The notes beneath the pieces were generated by a model. The model was not told where the DNA came from and did not search any database. It saw nothing but the letters and a program-made list of their open reading frames with translations. Below are positions 8,748-18,420 of a stretch of 64,000 nucleotides of DNA, in pieces (position 1 is the stretch's first letter; each line of letters begins with the position of its first letter). A program made the position numbers and the translations under genes. Source of the DNA: Streptomyces sp. DvalAA-43 (GTDB lineage: Bacteria; Actinomycetota; Actinomycetes; Streptomycetales; Streptomycetaceae); NCBI RefSeq assembly GCF_900091725.1, contig NZ_FMBW01000071.1, forward strand, positions 186,001 to 250,000, written 5' to 3'.

Positions 8748-9407
8748 CTACTGGACCGGCCGCAGCCCCAGCGGACCCGCGATCTCCTCGGCCATCACGC
8801 GGCCGGCCTCCTCGGCGAGGTCGTCGTCGATGGTCTCCGAGTCGGTGTCCAGGCCGTCCAGCTCCTGGAGGGGCTGGTTGAGGCGGATGTGGGCGATCAG
8901 GGACTGGAGGGCGCGCAGGGTGGCGGAGGCGGTGGAGCCCCAGTTGGAGAAGTAGGAGAACTGCCACCACCACAGGGCCTCGGTGGTGCGGTCCGCCTCG
9001 TAGTGGGCCAGGCCGTGGCGCAGGTCGGTGACCAGGTCGGCCAGGTCGTCCGAGATCCGGGCCGGGACCGGGGCCTTGCGGGGCTCGTACGGGTCGAAGA
9101 CCTCGGAGTAGACGTCGATCGGCTCCAGCAGGGCGGCGAACCGCTCGCGCAGGCCGTCCGCGTCCGGCTCCGCGCCGAGATCCGGCTCGTAGCGCTCGTC
9201 GGGGAGGATGTCCTCGTACGCGCCGAGCCGGCCGCCCGCCAGCAGGAGCTGGGAGATCTGGAGCAGCAGGACGGGGACCGCTTCCTCGGGCTCCTCGACC
9301 TTGGACACCTCGGTGACCGCGACGATGAACGTCTTGATCTGGTCGGCGATCTGGACGGCGAAGTCGTCCGGGTCCTGCGTGACGGAGTTCAGCGTGGCGT
9401 CAGACAT
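8748..9407 (-). CDS. DUF5063 domain protein
   Basis: A 219-residue acidic cytoplasmic protein belonging, as far as I can tell, to the DUF5063 family, for which no function is known. It begins MSDATLNSVTQDPDDFAVQIADQIKTFI and contains the long helical block DDLADLVTDLRHGLAHYEADR followed by ALWWWQFSYFSNWGSTASATLRALQSLI. There is no signal peptide or membrane segment. The ATG overlaps the stop of the small repetitive ORF upstream (ATGTCTGA), which in turn overlaps recR in the same way, so the three are probably co-translated. A 215-bp gap without a gene separates it from ask. Confidence 0.8.
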   Translation of the reverse strand: MSDATLNSVTQDPDDFAVQIADQIKTFIVAVTEVSKVEEPEEAVPVLLLQISQLLLAGGRLGAYEDILPDERYEPDLGAEPDADGLRERFAALLEPIDVYSEVFDPYEPRKAPVPARISDDLADLVTDLRHGLAHYEADRTTEALWWWQFSYFSNWGSTASATLRALQSLIAHIRLNQPLQELDGLDTDSETIDDDLAEEAGRVMAEEIAGPLGLRPVQ

Positions 9408-9642
9408 CGAGGGGACCTCCCGTGGGCACGGTCGCGAACGGTGAGTAGAACATAGCGTCGCTGAACGTAAAGCCGCCGTGAGTCGCGGGAACGGCCGGGG
9501 AAGCGGTCGTGAAGACCGTGGCGGGAACGGACCTGGAGGCGGTCGCGAGGGCCGTCCCGGAAGCGGTCGTGAAGACCGTGGCGGGAATGATCGTGGAGAC
9601 CGTCGCCGGGAGGACGCCGGGAGCCGTGCGGGTGTCAGACAT
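9400..9642 (-). CDS. small repetitive ORF coupled between recR and DUF5063 gene
   Basis: An 80-residue ORF starting inside the recR stop (GATGTCTGA) and ending inside the DUF5063 start with the same overlap. Its sequence is Thr/Ala/Val-rich with internal repeats (PATVFTTASG, PATVFTTASP, ALATAS) and no recognised domain. Its last residues, PLDV followed by stop, copy the LLDV stop end of RecR, because both junctions share the 13-mer CTCGATGTCTGAC (9399-9411 and 9634-9646). It may be a real coupled small protein or spacer DNA that happens to stay open. I do not recognise it. Confidence 0.4.
   Translation of the reverse strand: MSDTRTAPGVLPATVSTIIPATVFTTASGTALATASRSVPATVFTTASPAVPATHGGFTFSDAMFYSPFATVPTGGPLDV
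9499..9587. repeat. 29-bp direct repeat pair, 60-bp period
   Basis: Positions 9499-9527 and 9559-9587 are identical over 29 bp (core AAGCGGTCGTGAAGACCGTG). A third diverged partial copy (GTGGAGACCGTCGCCGGGA) lies at about 9593-9611. The array is confined to the segment between the two 13-bp junction repeats, suggesting local tandem duplication. Confidence 0.85.
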
Positions 9643-10234
9643 CGAGCAGGCGCCTCCCCTCGAAGGCGCGGCCCAGGGTGACCTCGTCCGCGTACTCCAG
9701 GTCGCCGCCCACCGGCAGCCCGCTGGCCAGCCGGGTGACCCGCAGGCCCATCGGCTTCACCATCCGCGCGAGGTACGTCGCGGTGGCCTCGCCCTCCAGG
9801 TTGGGGTCGGTCGCCAGGATCAGCTCCGTGATCGAGCCGTCCGCGAGGCGGGCCAGCAGTTCACGGATGCGCAGGTCGTCGGGACCGACGCCCTCGATCG
9901 GGCTGATCGCGCCGCCGAGTACGTGGTACCGGCCCCGGAACTCACGGGTCCGCTCGATCGCGACGACGTCCTTCGGCTCCTCGACCACGCAGATCACCGA
10001 CGTGTCCCGGCGCGCGTCCCGGCAGATGTTGCACTGCTCCTGCTGGGCGACGTTGCCGCAGACCGAACAGAACCGGACCTTGTCCTTGACCTCCAGGAGC
10101 GCGTGGGCGAGCCGGCGCACATCGGTCGGCTCGGCCTGCAGGATGTGGAAGGCGATCCGCTGCGCGCTCTTGGGACCGACGCCGGGCAGTCTGCCCAACT
10201 CGTCGATGAGGTCCTGAACCACGCCTTCGTACAA
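9635..10234 (-). CDS. recR: recombination mediator RecR
   Basis: RecR of the RecFOR pathway, loading RecA at gaps. The 199-residue length is standard. It opens MYEGVVQDLIDELGRLPGVGPKSAQRIAFHIL, the helix-hairpin-helix DNA-binding element. A four-cysteine zinc motif CSVCGNVAQQEQCNIC follows near residues 57-72, then the Toprim domain (VICVVEEPKDVVAIERT) and the Walker-B-like C-terminus. It lies directly downstream of ybaB in the same direction, a conserved bacterial pairing. The stop TGA lies inside the ATG context of the small downstream ORF. Confidence 0.96.
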   Translation of the reverse strand: MYEGVVQDLIDELGRLPGVGPKSAQRIAFHILQAEPTDVRRLAHALLEVKDKVRFCSVCGNVAQQEQCNICRDARRDTSVICVVEEPKDVVAIERTREFRGRYHVLGGAISPIEGVGPDDLRIRELLARLADGSITELILATDPNLEGEATATYLARMVKPMGLRVTRLASGLPVGGDLEYADEVTLGRAFEGRRLLDV

Positions 10235-10297
10235 CGGGAACGCCTTCCTTTCCTGAGCTGTTCCGGGTGCCTGATCCGTTCCGGGTGGGCCGGAGGG

Positions 10298-10648
10298 TCA
10301 GAAGGGGAGGCCGGGCATGCCGCCCAGGCCCTGGGCCAGCGGGCCCAGCTTCTGCTGCTGGAGCTGCTGCGCGTTCTCGTGGGCCGCCTGGACCGCGGCG
10401 ACGACGAGGTCGGCGAGCGTCTCGGTGTCCTCGGGGTCGACCGCCTTCGGGTCGATCACCAGGTTGCGGAGCTCTCCGGAGCCGGTCACGGTCGCCTTCA
10501 CGAGACCGCCACCCGCCTGCCCCTCGACCTCGGTCCTGGCCAGTTCCTCCTGGGCCGTGGCGAGGTCCTGCTGCATCTTCTGGGCCTGCTGCAGCAACTG
10601 CTGCATATTGGGCTGACCACCACCGGGAATCACGGTCGCTCCTGGCAA
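10298..10648 (-). CDS. YbaB/EbfC nucleoid-associated protein
   Basis: A small DNA-binding nucleoid-associated protein of 116 residues. The coiled N-terminus MQQLLQQAQKMQQDLATAQEELARTEVEGQAGGGLVKATVTGSGEL is family-typical, followed by the conserved acidic segment DPKAVDPEDTETLADLVVAAV. It is followed 63 bp later by recR in the same direction, the usual ybaB-recR pair; dnaX, the common third partner, is not here. The C-terminus is Gln/Leu-rich and ends GGMPGLPF. Confidence 0.92.
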   Translation of the reverse strand: MPGATVIPGGGQPNMQQLLQQAQKMQQDLATAQEELARTEVEGQAGGGLVKATVTGSGELRNLVIDPKAVDPEDTETLADLVVAAVQAAHENAQQLQQQKLGPLAQGLGGMPGLPF

Positions 10649-10989
10649 TTCGACGACAAAATGTTTTGGTACGCCGAGCCTACGTGGTCACCGGGCAGCG
10701 CGCCCCACTCACTGGCGCGCAACTCTTTCGGGTGAGTTTCAAGCGGGGCTTGCCACGCTCCTATACCTGATCACAGCCTCCGCGCACCCGGGAATACCGC
10801 GTTTTCTCCTCCACGGCCCACCATTCGGCGGTAGGAAGGGCATGCGCATCAGGACACCCAGGCACACCGGTCGTCACGCAAGGTTACCCACGCGGGACTG
10901 TCGGCCACGCCGGAGAGCAGTGAGCACCCCGCCGTCTCGCACACATCGCCGCTTCACGCGTCGCTACGCAGAATGCAGAGGAGTACCCG
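10649..10989. other. 341-bp divergent intergenic region
   Basis: No gene seen. It separates divergent ybaB and the SLATT gene and should hold both promoters. The only clear element is the ribosome binding site AGAGGAG at 10977-10983, six bases before the GTG of the SLATT gene. Confidence 0.6.
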
Positions 10990-11784
10990 GTGAGCCAGCC
11001 GGAGATGCAGCCCGAGGGGCCGCCCCGCAACGAGCCCGGTTCGGCCGGCTCGGCCGGTTCCTCCGGTTCGGGCTCCGGCGCACGCGGCCGGGGCGCCCGG
11101 GGCCGGGATCTGACCGGTGCGCCGTTCCCGCTGGGCGACTGGGGCGAACCCGCCGACCGCCTCGACGAGCTGTACCGCTGGGTCGAGGCCGACGCGCTGC
11201 GCACCGCCGACTGGTACCTGGGCGACCGGGTGTGGAAGCGCCGCGCGGCCAGGGCGCTGCGGGTCGGGACGGCGGTCGGGGCGCTGGCGGGCGCCGCGCT
11301 GCCGTTGCTCGATCTGACCGGGGTGGTGCACGGGGCGGCGGGCTGGGGCTATCTCTCGCTGCTGCTGGGCGCCGCGAGCATGGCGTTCGACCGGTACTTC
11401 GGCCTCACCTCCGGCTGGATAAGGAATCTCGCCACCGCCCAGGCCGTGCAGCGGCGCCTCCAGGTGCTCCAGTTCGACTGGGCGTCGGAGTCCGTACGGG
11501 AGGTGCTCGGCCCGACCGAGGGCACGGCCAGCGAGGCGGCCGAGCGGTGCCTGGGCGTGCTGCGGCGGTTCTCGGAGGACATCACGGAGCTGGTGCGCAC
11601 CGAGACCGCGGACTGGATGGTGGAGTTCCGGGCCGGGCCCGCGCCGATGGGGATGCAGGCGCTGTCCTCGGGCGGCGGGAACAGCGGGCGTCAGGACCAG
11701 GGGGTGCTGCCGGGGCGGTTCCCGCTGCAGACGATGGCCCGGCCGAACATGCCGCGCCAGCGCCCCCCGGAGTCCCCGCGGTGA
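10990..11784 (+). CDS. SLATT-domain two-helix membrane protein
   Basis: A 264-residue membrane protein that fits the SLATT family (SMODS/SLOG-associating 2TM effectors). After a Gly/Ser-rich disordered N-terminus, a soluble segment GEPADRLDELYRWVEADALRTADWYLGDRVWKRR leads into two transmembrane helices near residues 95-115 (VGTAVGALAGAALPLLDLTG) and 123-140 (GYLSLLLGAASMAFDRYFG). A cytoplasmic helical tail follows. The start is GTG with AGAGGAG at ideal spacing. SLATT proteins are predicted pore-forming effectors in nucleotide-signalling conflict systems. No SMODS, CD-NTase or SLOG gene is next to it, so a defence role is not supported here and it may be a housekeeping version. Confidence 0.7.
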   Translation: MSQPEMQPEGPPRNEPGSAGSAGSSGSGSGARGRGARGRDLTGAPFPLGDWGEPADRLDELYRWVEADALRTADWYLGDRVWKRRAARALRVGTAVGALAGAALPLLDLTGVVHGAAGWGYLSLLLGAASMAFDRYFGLTSGWIRNLATAQAVQRRLQVLQFDWASESVREVLGPTEGTASEAAERCLGVLRRFSEDITELVRTETADWMVEFRAGPAPMGMQALSSGGGNSGRQDQGVLPGRFPLQTMARPNMPRQRPPESPR

Positions 11785-11829
11785 CCCCGGTACGCCCGAG
11801 GTCACCGGCCCCGGCCGCGGCGACGGCCG

Positions 11830-12498
11830 CTAGCTGAAGATGATCATGGAGCCTTGGGCGAGGCTCCGGGTCGCCGCCGCGTGCAGGCCCAGCCAGACGT
11901 GCCGCTCACGGGCGAACGGGCTGTCGTCGTACGGCATCGGGGCCGCCGGCTCCTCCAGGGAGGTCGGCGCGGCGGGCGGCAGCGGGGCGAGCGGCGGGTT
12001 CGCCGGGTCGATGCCTATGGACGGGGCGACGTACTGGAGCTCCCGCAGCAGTCCGTGCGAGGAGCCGAGCGGGCCGCCGCCCTCCAGCAGGTCGTCGGCA
12101 CAGAGCGGGGCGGCGAAGTCCAGCGGGACGTACGCCCCGGCGTGGTCGTAGTGCCAGACCAGGTGGGACTGACGGGCCGTCGCCTCGAACATCTCCAGCA
12201 ACTGCTCGTAGTCACCGCCCAGTTCGCCGACCGGCGTGACGGCGAATCCGCTGAGCTGGAGCAGGAAGGCGCGGCGCAGGAAGTGCAGGGCGTCGTAGTC
12301 GAAGCCCGCGACCGGCGCGACGTCGCCCGTCAGCCCCGGCATGTACGCGTACACGGGAACGGGCGGCAGTCCGGCCTCGCCCAACGCCTTGTCGTAGACG
12401 GCTATCTCTTCGGCGAACGGGTTGTCGGGGCTGTGGCACAGCACGTCGACGAGGGGAACCAGCCACAGGTCACAGGCCACGAAGTCTCGCTCTCCCAC
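11830..12498 (-). CDS. conserved hypothetical cytoplasmic protein
   Basis: A 222-residue protein from a GTG start, with no domain I can name firmly. It reads as a compact alpha/beta protein: FDYDALHFLRRAFLLQLSGFAVTPVGELGGDYEQLLEMFEATARQSHLVWHYDHAGAYVPLDF, then a Pro-rich linker, and a conserved-looking tail FARERHVWLGLHAAATRSLAQGSMIIFS. There is no signal peptide or transmembrane segment. It converges on the SLATT gene with 45 bp between them. The layout recalls SUKH/SMI1-like immunity or DUF-type regulators of streptomycetes, but no diagnostic motif supports that. Confidence 0.65.
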   Translation of the reverse strand: MGERDFVACDLWLVPLVDVLCHSPDNPFAEEIAVYDKALGEAGLPPVPVYAYMPGLTGDVAPVAGFDYDALHFLRRAFLLQLSGFAVTPVGELGGDYEQLLEMFEATARQSHLVWHYDHAGAYVPLDFAAPLCADDLLEGGGPLGSSHGLLRELQYVAPSIGIDPANPPLAPLPPAAPTSLEEPAAPMPYDDSPFARERHVWLGLHAAATRSLAQGSMIIFS

Positions 12499-12548
12499 GG
12501 GTACGCAACGAAGTGTTCAGGATGGTCGGGACAGACAGCGTAATGCGG

Positions 12549-12591
12549 TGTGCGCGTTGCGCACAGTGGCCAGTGGCCAGTGGCCAGTGGG
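12549..12591. repeat. palindrome plus 7-bp tandem repeat upstream of 12498 gene
   Basis: TGTGCGC-GTT-GCGCACA at 12549-12565 is a perfect 7-bp inverted repeat. It merges into four copies of a 7-bp unit CAGTGGC (12564-12591, last copy altered). It lies just upstream of the hypothetical gene and just downstream of the GntR regulator stop, so it could be an operator for the former or a weak terminator for the latter. Confidence 0.45.
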
Positions 12592-12611
12592 AGCGAAGCG
12601 GCGGGGCGGGG

Positions 12612-13358
12612 CTACGCCTCCGGCGCACCGGGGCCGGGGGTCCGCCCGCCGCGCCCCGGATGTGCGAGCTCACCGGCGGCGAGCCGGTCCGCCCAGTTCA
12701 GCGCGTGGGTGTTGTAGTCGTCCATCACCGCGCGCACCGCGTCGTGGTCGCCGAGCGTGATCGCCGCGACGAGATCCTCGTGGCCGTGCCAGAGCCAGTC
12801 CCGGGCGGCCGGGTCGTGGCGCAGGTAGGGCACCGCGAACACCCAGGCCTGGATGCGCAGTCGGTGCAGGAAGCCGTTGATGTACGCGTTGCCCACGAGC
12901 GTGCCCAGCTCGCGCCAGAACCGCAGGTCGTAGCCGATGAGGATGTCGAGGTCGCCGCCGCGTGCCGCCCGCGCGGCCTCCTGGGCCCGGCGGCGCACGG
13001 CGACCAGGCAGTCCCGGTACACCGCCCGTTGCGCGGGCGAGAGCCCGGCGCCGAAGAAGATGCCGCGGATGACCCCGTCGATGACCAGGCTGCGGGCCTC
13101 GACCAGGGACCGGTAGTCGGCGACGGTGAACTCCCGTACCCGGAAGCCCCGGTGCTGGTCCGATTCCAGCAGTCCCTGCGCGGAGAGATCGAAGAGTGCC
13201 TCGCGGACCGGGGTCGCCGAGACCCCGTACTGCTCGGCGATCTGCTTGACCGTGAACTCCCGCCCCGGCTGCAGACGTCCGGCGAGCACTTCGTCACGCA
13301 GCGCGTCCGCGATCTGCTGCCGCAGCGTACTGCGGGTCACAGCTCCGCTCGCGCACAT
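12612..13358 (-). CDS. GntR-family (FadR/FCD) transcriptional regulator
   Basis: A cytoplasmic DNA-binding regulator of about 248 residues. The winged helix occupies residues about 10-70 (TLRQQIADALRDEVLAGRLQPG, then VKQIAEQYGVSATPVREALFDLSAQGLL, the recognition part). An all-helical FCD ligand-binding domain follows with its metal-type residues scattered (DYNTHALNWADRL at the end). ATG at 13358 is preferred because GGGGAGGGG lies just upstream; an ATG five codons earlier lacks such a site. It sits next to a class III aminotransferase in the same orientation, which it may control; the ligand is unknown. Confidence 0.88.
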   Translation of the reverse strand: MCASGAVTRSTLRQQIADALRDEVLAGRLQPGREFTVKQIAEQYGVSATPVREALFDLSAQGLLESDQHRGFRVREFTVADYRSLVEARSLVIDGVIRGIFFGAGLSPAQRAVYRDCLVAVRRRAQEAARAARGGDLDILIGYDLRFWRELGTLVGNAYINGFLHRLRIQAWVFAVPYLRHDPAARDWLWHGHEDLVAAITLGDHDAVRAVMDDYNTHALNWADRLAAGELAHPGRGGRTPGPGAPEA

Positions 13359-13476
13359 GGCGCCCCTCCCCATTTTTCGGCTCCGGTCACCTTAAGCCAG
13401 GGCCGCTGTGCCCGGATCCGGGCAGGGGAGGGGCGTCGTGCCACCGGGCCGCCCGGTCGGGCCGCCCGGCAGCGGG

Positions 13477-14841
13477 TCACACTGTGTGTTCGTCCGCGAC
13501 CGACAGCGCCGCGTCGAGGGCCGCGAGGCCCTCCTTGGCCTCGGCCTCGGTGATGTTGCAGGCCGGCACGGCGTGCGTGCGGTTCATGTTGATGAAGGGC
13601 CACAGGCCGTTCTTCTTGGCCGCGGCGCCGAAGGCCGCCATCGGCGCGTTGGCCTCGCCCGTCGCGTTGTACGGGACCAGCGGCTCGCGGGTCTCCTTGT
13701 TGCGGACCAGGTCCAGCGCCCAGAACGCGCCGAGGCCGCGGACCTCGCCGACCGACGGGTGGTTCTCGGCGAGCTCGCGCAGACCGGGGCCGAGGACCGT
13801 CTCGCCGATGTGCGCGGCGTTCTCGATGACCTTCTCGTCCTCCATCACGTGGATGGTGGCGACGGCCGCCGCGCAGGCCAGCGGGTGACCGGAGTAGGTC
13901 AGTCCGCCCGGGTAGGCGCGGGTCTCGAAGGTCGCGGCGATCTCGGCGGAGATCGCGACGCCGCCGAGCGGTACGTAACCGGAGTTGACGCCCTTGGCGA
14001 AGGTCATCAGGTCCGGCACCACGTCGAAGTGGTCGGCGGCGAACCACGTGCCGGTGCGGCCGAAGCCGGCCATGACCTCGTCGAGGACGAAGACGATGCC
14101 GTACCGGTCGCAGATCTCGCGGACGCCCGCGAGGTAGCCGGGCGGCGGCGTCATGATGCCCGCGGTGCCGGGGATCGTCTCCAGGATGATCGCGGCGATG
14201 GTGCCGGGGCCCTCGAAGGCGAGGGTGTCCTCCAGGTGCTGGAGCGCGCGGGCGCACTCCTCGGCCTCGGTCTCGGCGTGGAACGGCGAGCGGTAGAGGA
14301 ACGGCGCCCAGAAGCGGACGACGCCCGCCGAGCCGTTGTCGGACGGCCAGCGGCGCGGGTCACCGGTCAGGTTGATCGCGGTGGAGGTGGCGCCGTGGTA
14401 CGAGCGGTAGGCGGAGAGCACCTTCGTGCGGCCGGTGTGCAGCCGGGCCATCCGTACGGCGTTCTCGACGGCCTCGGCACCGCCGTTGGTGAAGAAGATC
14501 TTGTCCAGGTCGCCGGGGGTGCGCCCGGCGATGAGGCGTGCGGCCTCGGAGCGCGCCTCGATCGCGAACGCGGGGGCGAAGGTGGCGAGCTTGCCCGCCT
14601 GCTCCTGGATCGCGGCGACGACGGTGGGGTGCTGGTAGCCGATGTTGGTGTAGACGAGGCCGCTGGTGAAGTCCAGGTAGCGGTTGCCGTCGTAGTCCCA
14701 GAAGTACGCACCCTCGGCGCCGGCGACGGCGAGCGGGTCGATCAGACCCTGGGCGGACCAGGAGTGGAACACGTGCGCGCGGTCGGCGGCCTTCACGGCC
14801 GCACCGGCGGCGGGGTCGACATGAGGGGCATGAGGGGTCAT
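13477..14841 (-). CDS. class III PLP-dependent aminotransferase
   Basis: A 454-residue omega-type transaminase. The N-terminus carries HVFHSWSAQGLIDPLAV, then the fold-defining YFWDYDGNRYLDFTSG and the cofactor-phosphate loop FTNGGAEAVENAVRMAR near residue 120. The catalytic aspartate is in FVLDEVMAGFGRTG near 250 and the PLP lysine in LMTFAKGVNSGYVPLGG near 282. The members I know with this HSWSAQ beginning are annotated as taurine/beta-alanine-pyruvate or generic aspartate aminotransferase family enzymes, so the substrate is open. The frame stays open far upstream, but the ATG at 14841 gives the standard beginning. A GntR regulator follows 118 bp downstream. Confidence 0.9.
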   Translation of the reverse strand: MTPHAPHVDPAAGAAVKAADRAHVFHSWSAQGLIDPLAVAGAEGAYFWDYDGNRYLDFTSGLVYTNIGYQHPTVVAAIQEQAGKLATFAPAFAIEARSEAARLIAGRTPGDLDKIFFTNGGAEAVENAVRMARLHTGRTKVLSAYRSYHGATSTAINLTGDPRRWPSDNGSAGVVRFWAPFLYRSPFHAETEAEECARALQHLEDTLAFEGPGTIAAIILETIPGTAGIMTPPPGYLAGVREICDRYGIVFVLDEVMAGFGRTGTWFAADHFDVVPDLMTFAKGVNSGYVPLGGVAISAEIAATFETRAYPGGLTYSGHPLACAAAVATIHVMEDEKVIENAAHIGETVLGPGLRELAENHPSVGEVRGLGAFWALDLVRNKETREPLVPYNATGEANAPMAAFGAAAKKNGLWPFINMNRTHAVPACNITEAEAKEGLAALDAALSVADEHTV

Positions 14842-15117
14842 GCGGCGAGCGTAGGCGGCTCCGGGAGCGGCCCGACATGACCACCTTGTATGGCGTGGGG
14901 CGCTCTGCTGGGCAGGGTGTCGTGTCGTCGGCGCCCGAGCCGATGCGGACCGTTCCGGAACGGCCGCCCGGTGCGCGGCCTCTTCCCGCACGGGCCTTCT
15001 CCGTGTTCCCGGCCGAAGCCGCAACCGGCCCGGGTGCGCGCTGCGTGGGTCCTTATGATCGAGCGAGCCACGCGAGGCACCGCTCAGTGCCCACCCGGGG
15101 GAAGGACGTTCAGCGCC

Positions 15118-16998
<1,881 letters not shown>

Positions 16999-17021
16999 GC
17001 GGACGCGCTCCCCGCCGCCGT

Positions 17022-17429
17022 TCAGCGCAGCAGGGCAGTCGCGGCGTGGAGCAGCAACAGCGTGTGGACGAACCGGCCCGGCTTCGTAGGCGGGAAGTAC
17101 CACGCCAGCGGCCACGTCCGGCCGCACAGGGCCGGGATCGGCACGTAACTGATCCGGCCCGCCGCCGCGTCGAGCCGAGTCGCCCCGACCGGCCAGGGTT
17201 TGCCCTCCGCGCTCCCCGCCGGGACGAGGAAGTACACCGCCCGCCGCCCGTTCGCCTCGGCGACGACGGGGCCGGGCTCGCCGCCCGTGATCGCCTCCAT
17301 CAGACCGGCCAGCCGACGCCCTTCGTCCCCGTCCACACGTACGGCGTCGAATTGCACGCCCGTTCTGCGCAGTTGAAATCCGGAGTACGGAATCCACTGG
17401 AGGTTCTTTTCGCTTTTCGGTGCATTCAC
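17022..17429 (-). CDS. conserved hypothetical actinobacterial protein
   Basis: A protein of about 135 residues from a GTG start (VNAPKSEKNLQWIPYSGFQL). The frame continues upstream without a better start, so the N-terminus is uncertain. The body GVQFDAVRVDGDEGRRLAGLMEAITGGEPGPVV, YFLVPAGSAEGKPWPVG and ISYVPIPALCGRTWPL matches a widespread streptomycete protein type with no known function that often sits near XRE/DUF397 modules and resembles the N-terminal part of DNA primase/polymerase-like proteins only vaguely. It is divergent from the XRE regulator that follows, and the two share about 150 bp of upstream DNA with repeats. Confidence 0.65.
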   Translation of the reverse strand: MNAPKSEKNLQWIPYSGFQLRRTGVQFDAVRVDGDEGRRLAGLMEAITGGEPGPVVAEANGRRAVYFLVPAGSAEGKPWPVGATRLDAAAGRISYVPIPALCGRTWPLAWYFPPTKPGRFVHTLLLLHAATALLR

Positions 17430-17520
17430 AGGACCAGTCTGGCCTCTGTTGGCTAGCGTTCCACTCAACTGATGAGGGACGTCGCATAGCCGTTGACCTG
17501 CGCGAACTCCCTTAAAACTC

Positions 17521-17569
17521 AGTTGAGTCCGGCAGTGCTGGGTAGTGACCGGTTGAGACCGGTTGAGTC
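17521..17569. promoter_or_regulatory. GTTGAG direct repeats in the divergent promoter of the XRE module
   Basis: Three copies of (A/G)GTTGAGNC lie at 17521-17529, 17551-17559 and 17561-17569; the last two form a tandem 10-bp repeat CGGTTGAGAC/CGGTTGAGTC. Opposite-sense ACTCAAC occurs at about 17463-17469. The SD AAGGGA for the regulator follows at 17574. It is a candidate operator for the adjacent XRE regulator; binding is inferred. Confidence 0.45.
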
Positions 17570-17583
17570 GAAAAGGGATCGCA

Positions 17584-18420
17584 ATGGCGCGAGCGGAGAA
17601 CAAGGAAACGGCGAGCCCGACGGCCAAGTTGGTGGCCGATGTGGCCAAAAGGGCACGGCTTCGGAAAAGGATGACTCAGGAGCAGCTCGGAAACGAGATC
17701 GGCTTCTCGGCGGCGGCGGTAAGCGCCATGGAGACCTGCGCACAGCCCGCGAGCGACGACATGCTGGTGGCGCTGGAGCGGGCACTCGGGGACGGCCTGG
17801 GCATGTTCGAGCAAGCGCGGTTGTACATGCGGATGGAGGCGTATCCGCCGCAGTTCAAACCGCATGCTCCGCTTGAGCAGGCCGCGATCAGCCTCCACCT
17901 GTACGCGACTCACGTCGTGCACGGTCTGTTCCAGACGGAGGACTATGCCAGGGCGCTGATCGGTGGCGGCTACCCGCCGCTGTCGGACCAGCGGGTGGAC
18001 CAGCTCGTGGAGGCACGCGTGCTCCGCAAAGCGCTCTTCGACCGGGATCCGCTGCCCATGATCGAGCTGATCCTCGAAGAGTCCGTGCTCACCAGGGTCA
18101 TCGGCAACGCCTCGATCATGAGGGAGCAGATGCGACACCTCGCGGACCTTGCTCGCCTCCGCAACGTAACGCTCCTGGTGTTGCCTCTGGACTGCGGTAA
18201 GTTCGGAGAGTACGCAGGTGACCGAGGCGGCATGACGCTGGTGGAAACCCCTCAGCACGACCGACTCATCTACCTGGAGCCGCAGGATGAGAGTCTGCTG
18301 ATCAGCGACCCTGGGAAGGTGAGCACGTACGCCCAGCGCTATGCGAAGATCCGGTCACAGGCCATGGGTCCTCGTGAATCGCTGGACCTCATCAAGCGGT
18401 TGGCAGGAGTAAAGGAATGA
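17584..18420 (+). CDS. XRE-family regulator with DUF5753 domain
   Basis: A 278-residue regulator of the WhiJ-like class common in Streptomyces. The helix-turn-helix is at residues about 20-65 (LVADVAKRARLRKRMTQEQLGNEIGFSAAAVSAMET). DUF5753 follows, with its typical landmarks: LYATHVVHGLFQTEDYARALI, the VLTRVIGNASIMREQMRHLADLA helix, and LPLDCGKFGEYAGDRGGMTLVE. AAGGGA five bases before ATG 17584 decides the start against an in-frame ATG seven codons earlier. The stop overlaps the DUF397 gene by ATGA. Such pairs act as regulator plus small modulator, in S. coelicolor affecting development or antibiotic production; the exact role here is unknown. Confidence 0.9.
   Translation: MARAENKETASPTAKLVADVAKRARLRKRMTQEQLGNEIGFSAAAVSAMETCAQPASDDMLVALERALGDGLGMFEQARLYMRMEAYPPQFKPHAPLEQAAISLHLYATHVVHGLFQTEDYARALIGGGYPPLSDQRVDQLVEARVLRKALFDRDPLPMIELILEESVLTRVIGNASIMREQMRHLADLARLRNVTLLVLPLDCGKFGEYAGDRGGMTLVETPQHDRLIYLEPQDESLLISDPGKVSTYAQRYAKIRSQAMGPRESLDLIKRLAGVKE

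Noticed and set aside
9399..9646. Possible small transposon or MITE between recR and DUF5063
   Set aside because: The flanking 13-mers are direct repeats, but no terminal inverted repeats were found and the inside is tandemly repeated. Local expansion explains it better.
10990..11784. Anti-phage defence system based on the SLATT protein
   Set aside because: No nucleotidyltransferase, SLOG or other signalling partner is adjacent, and its neighbours are housekeeping genes.
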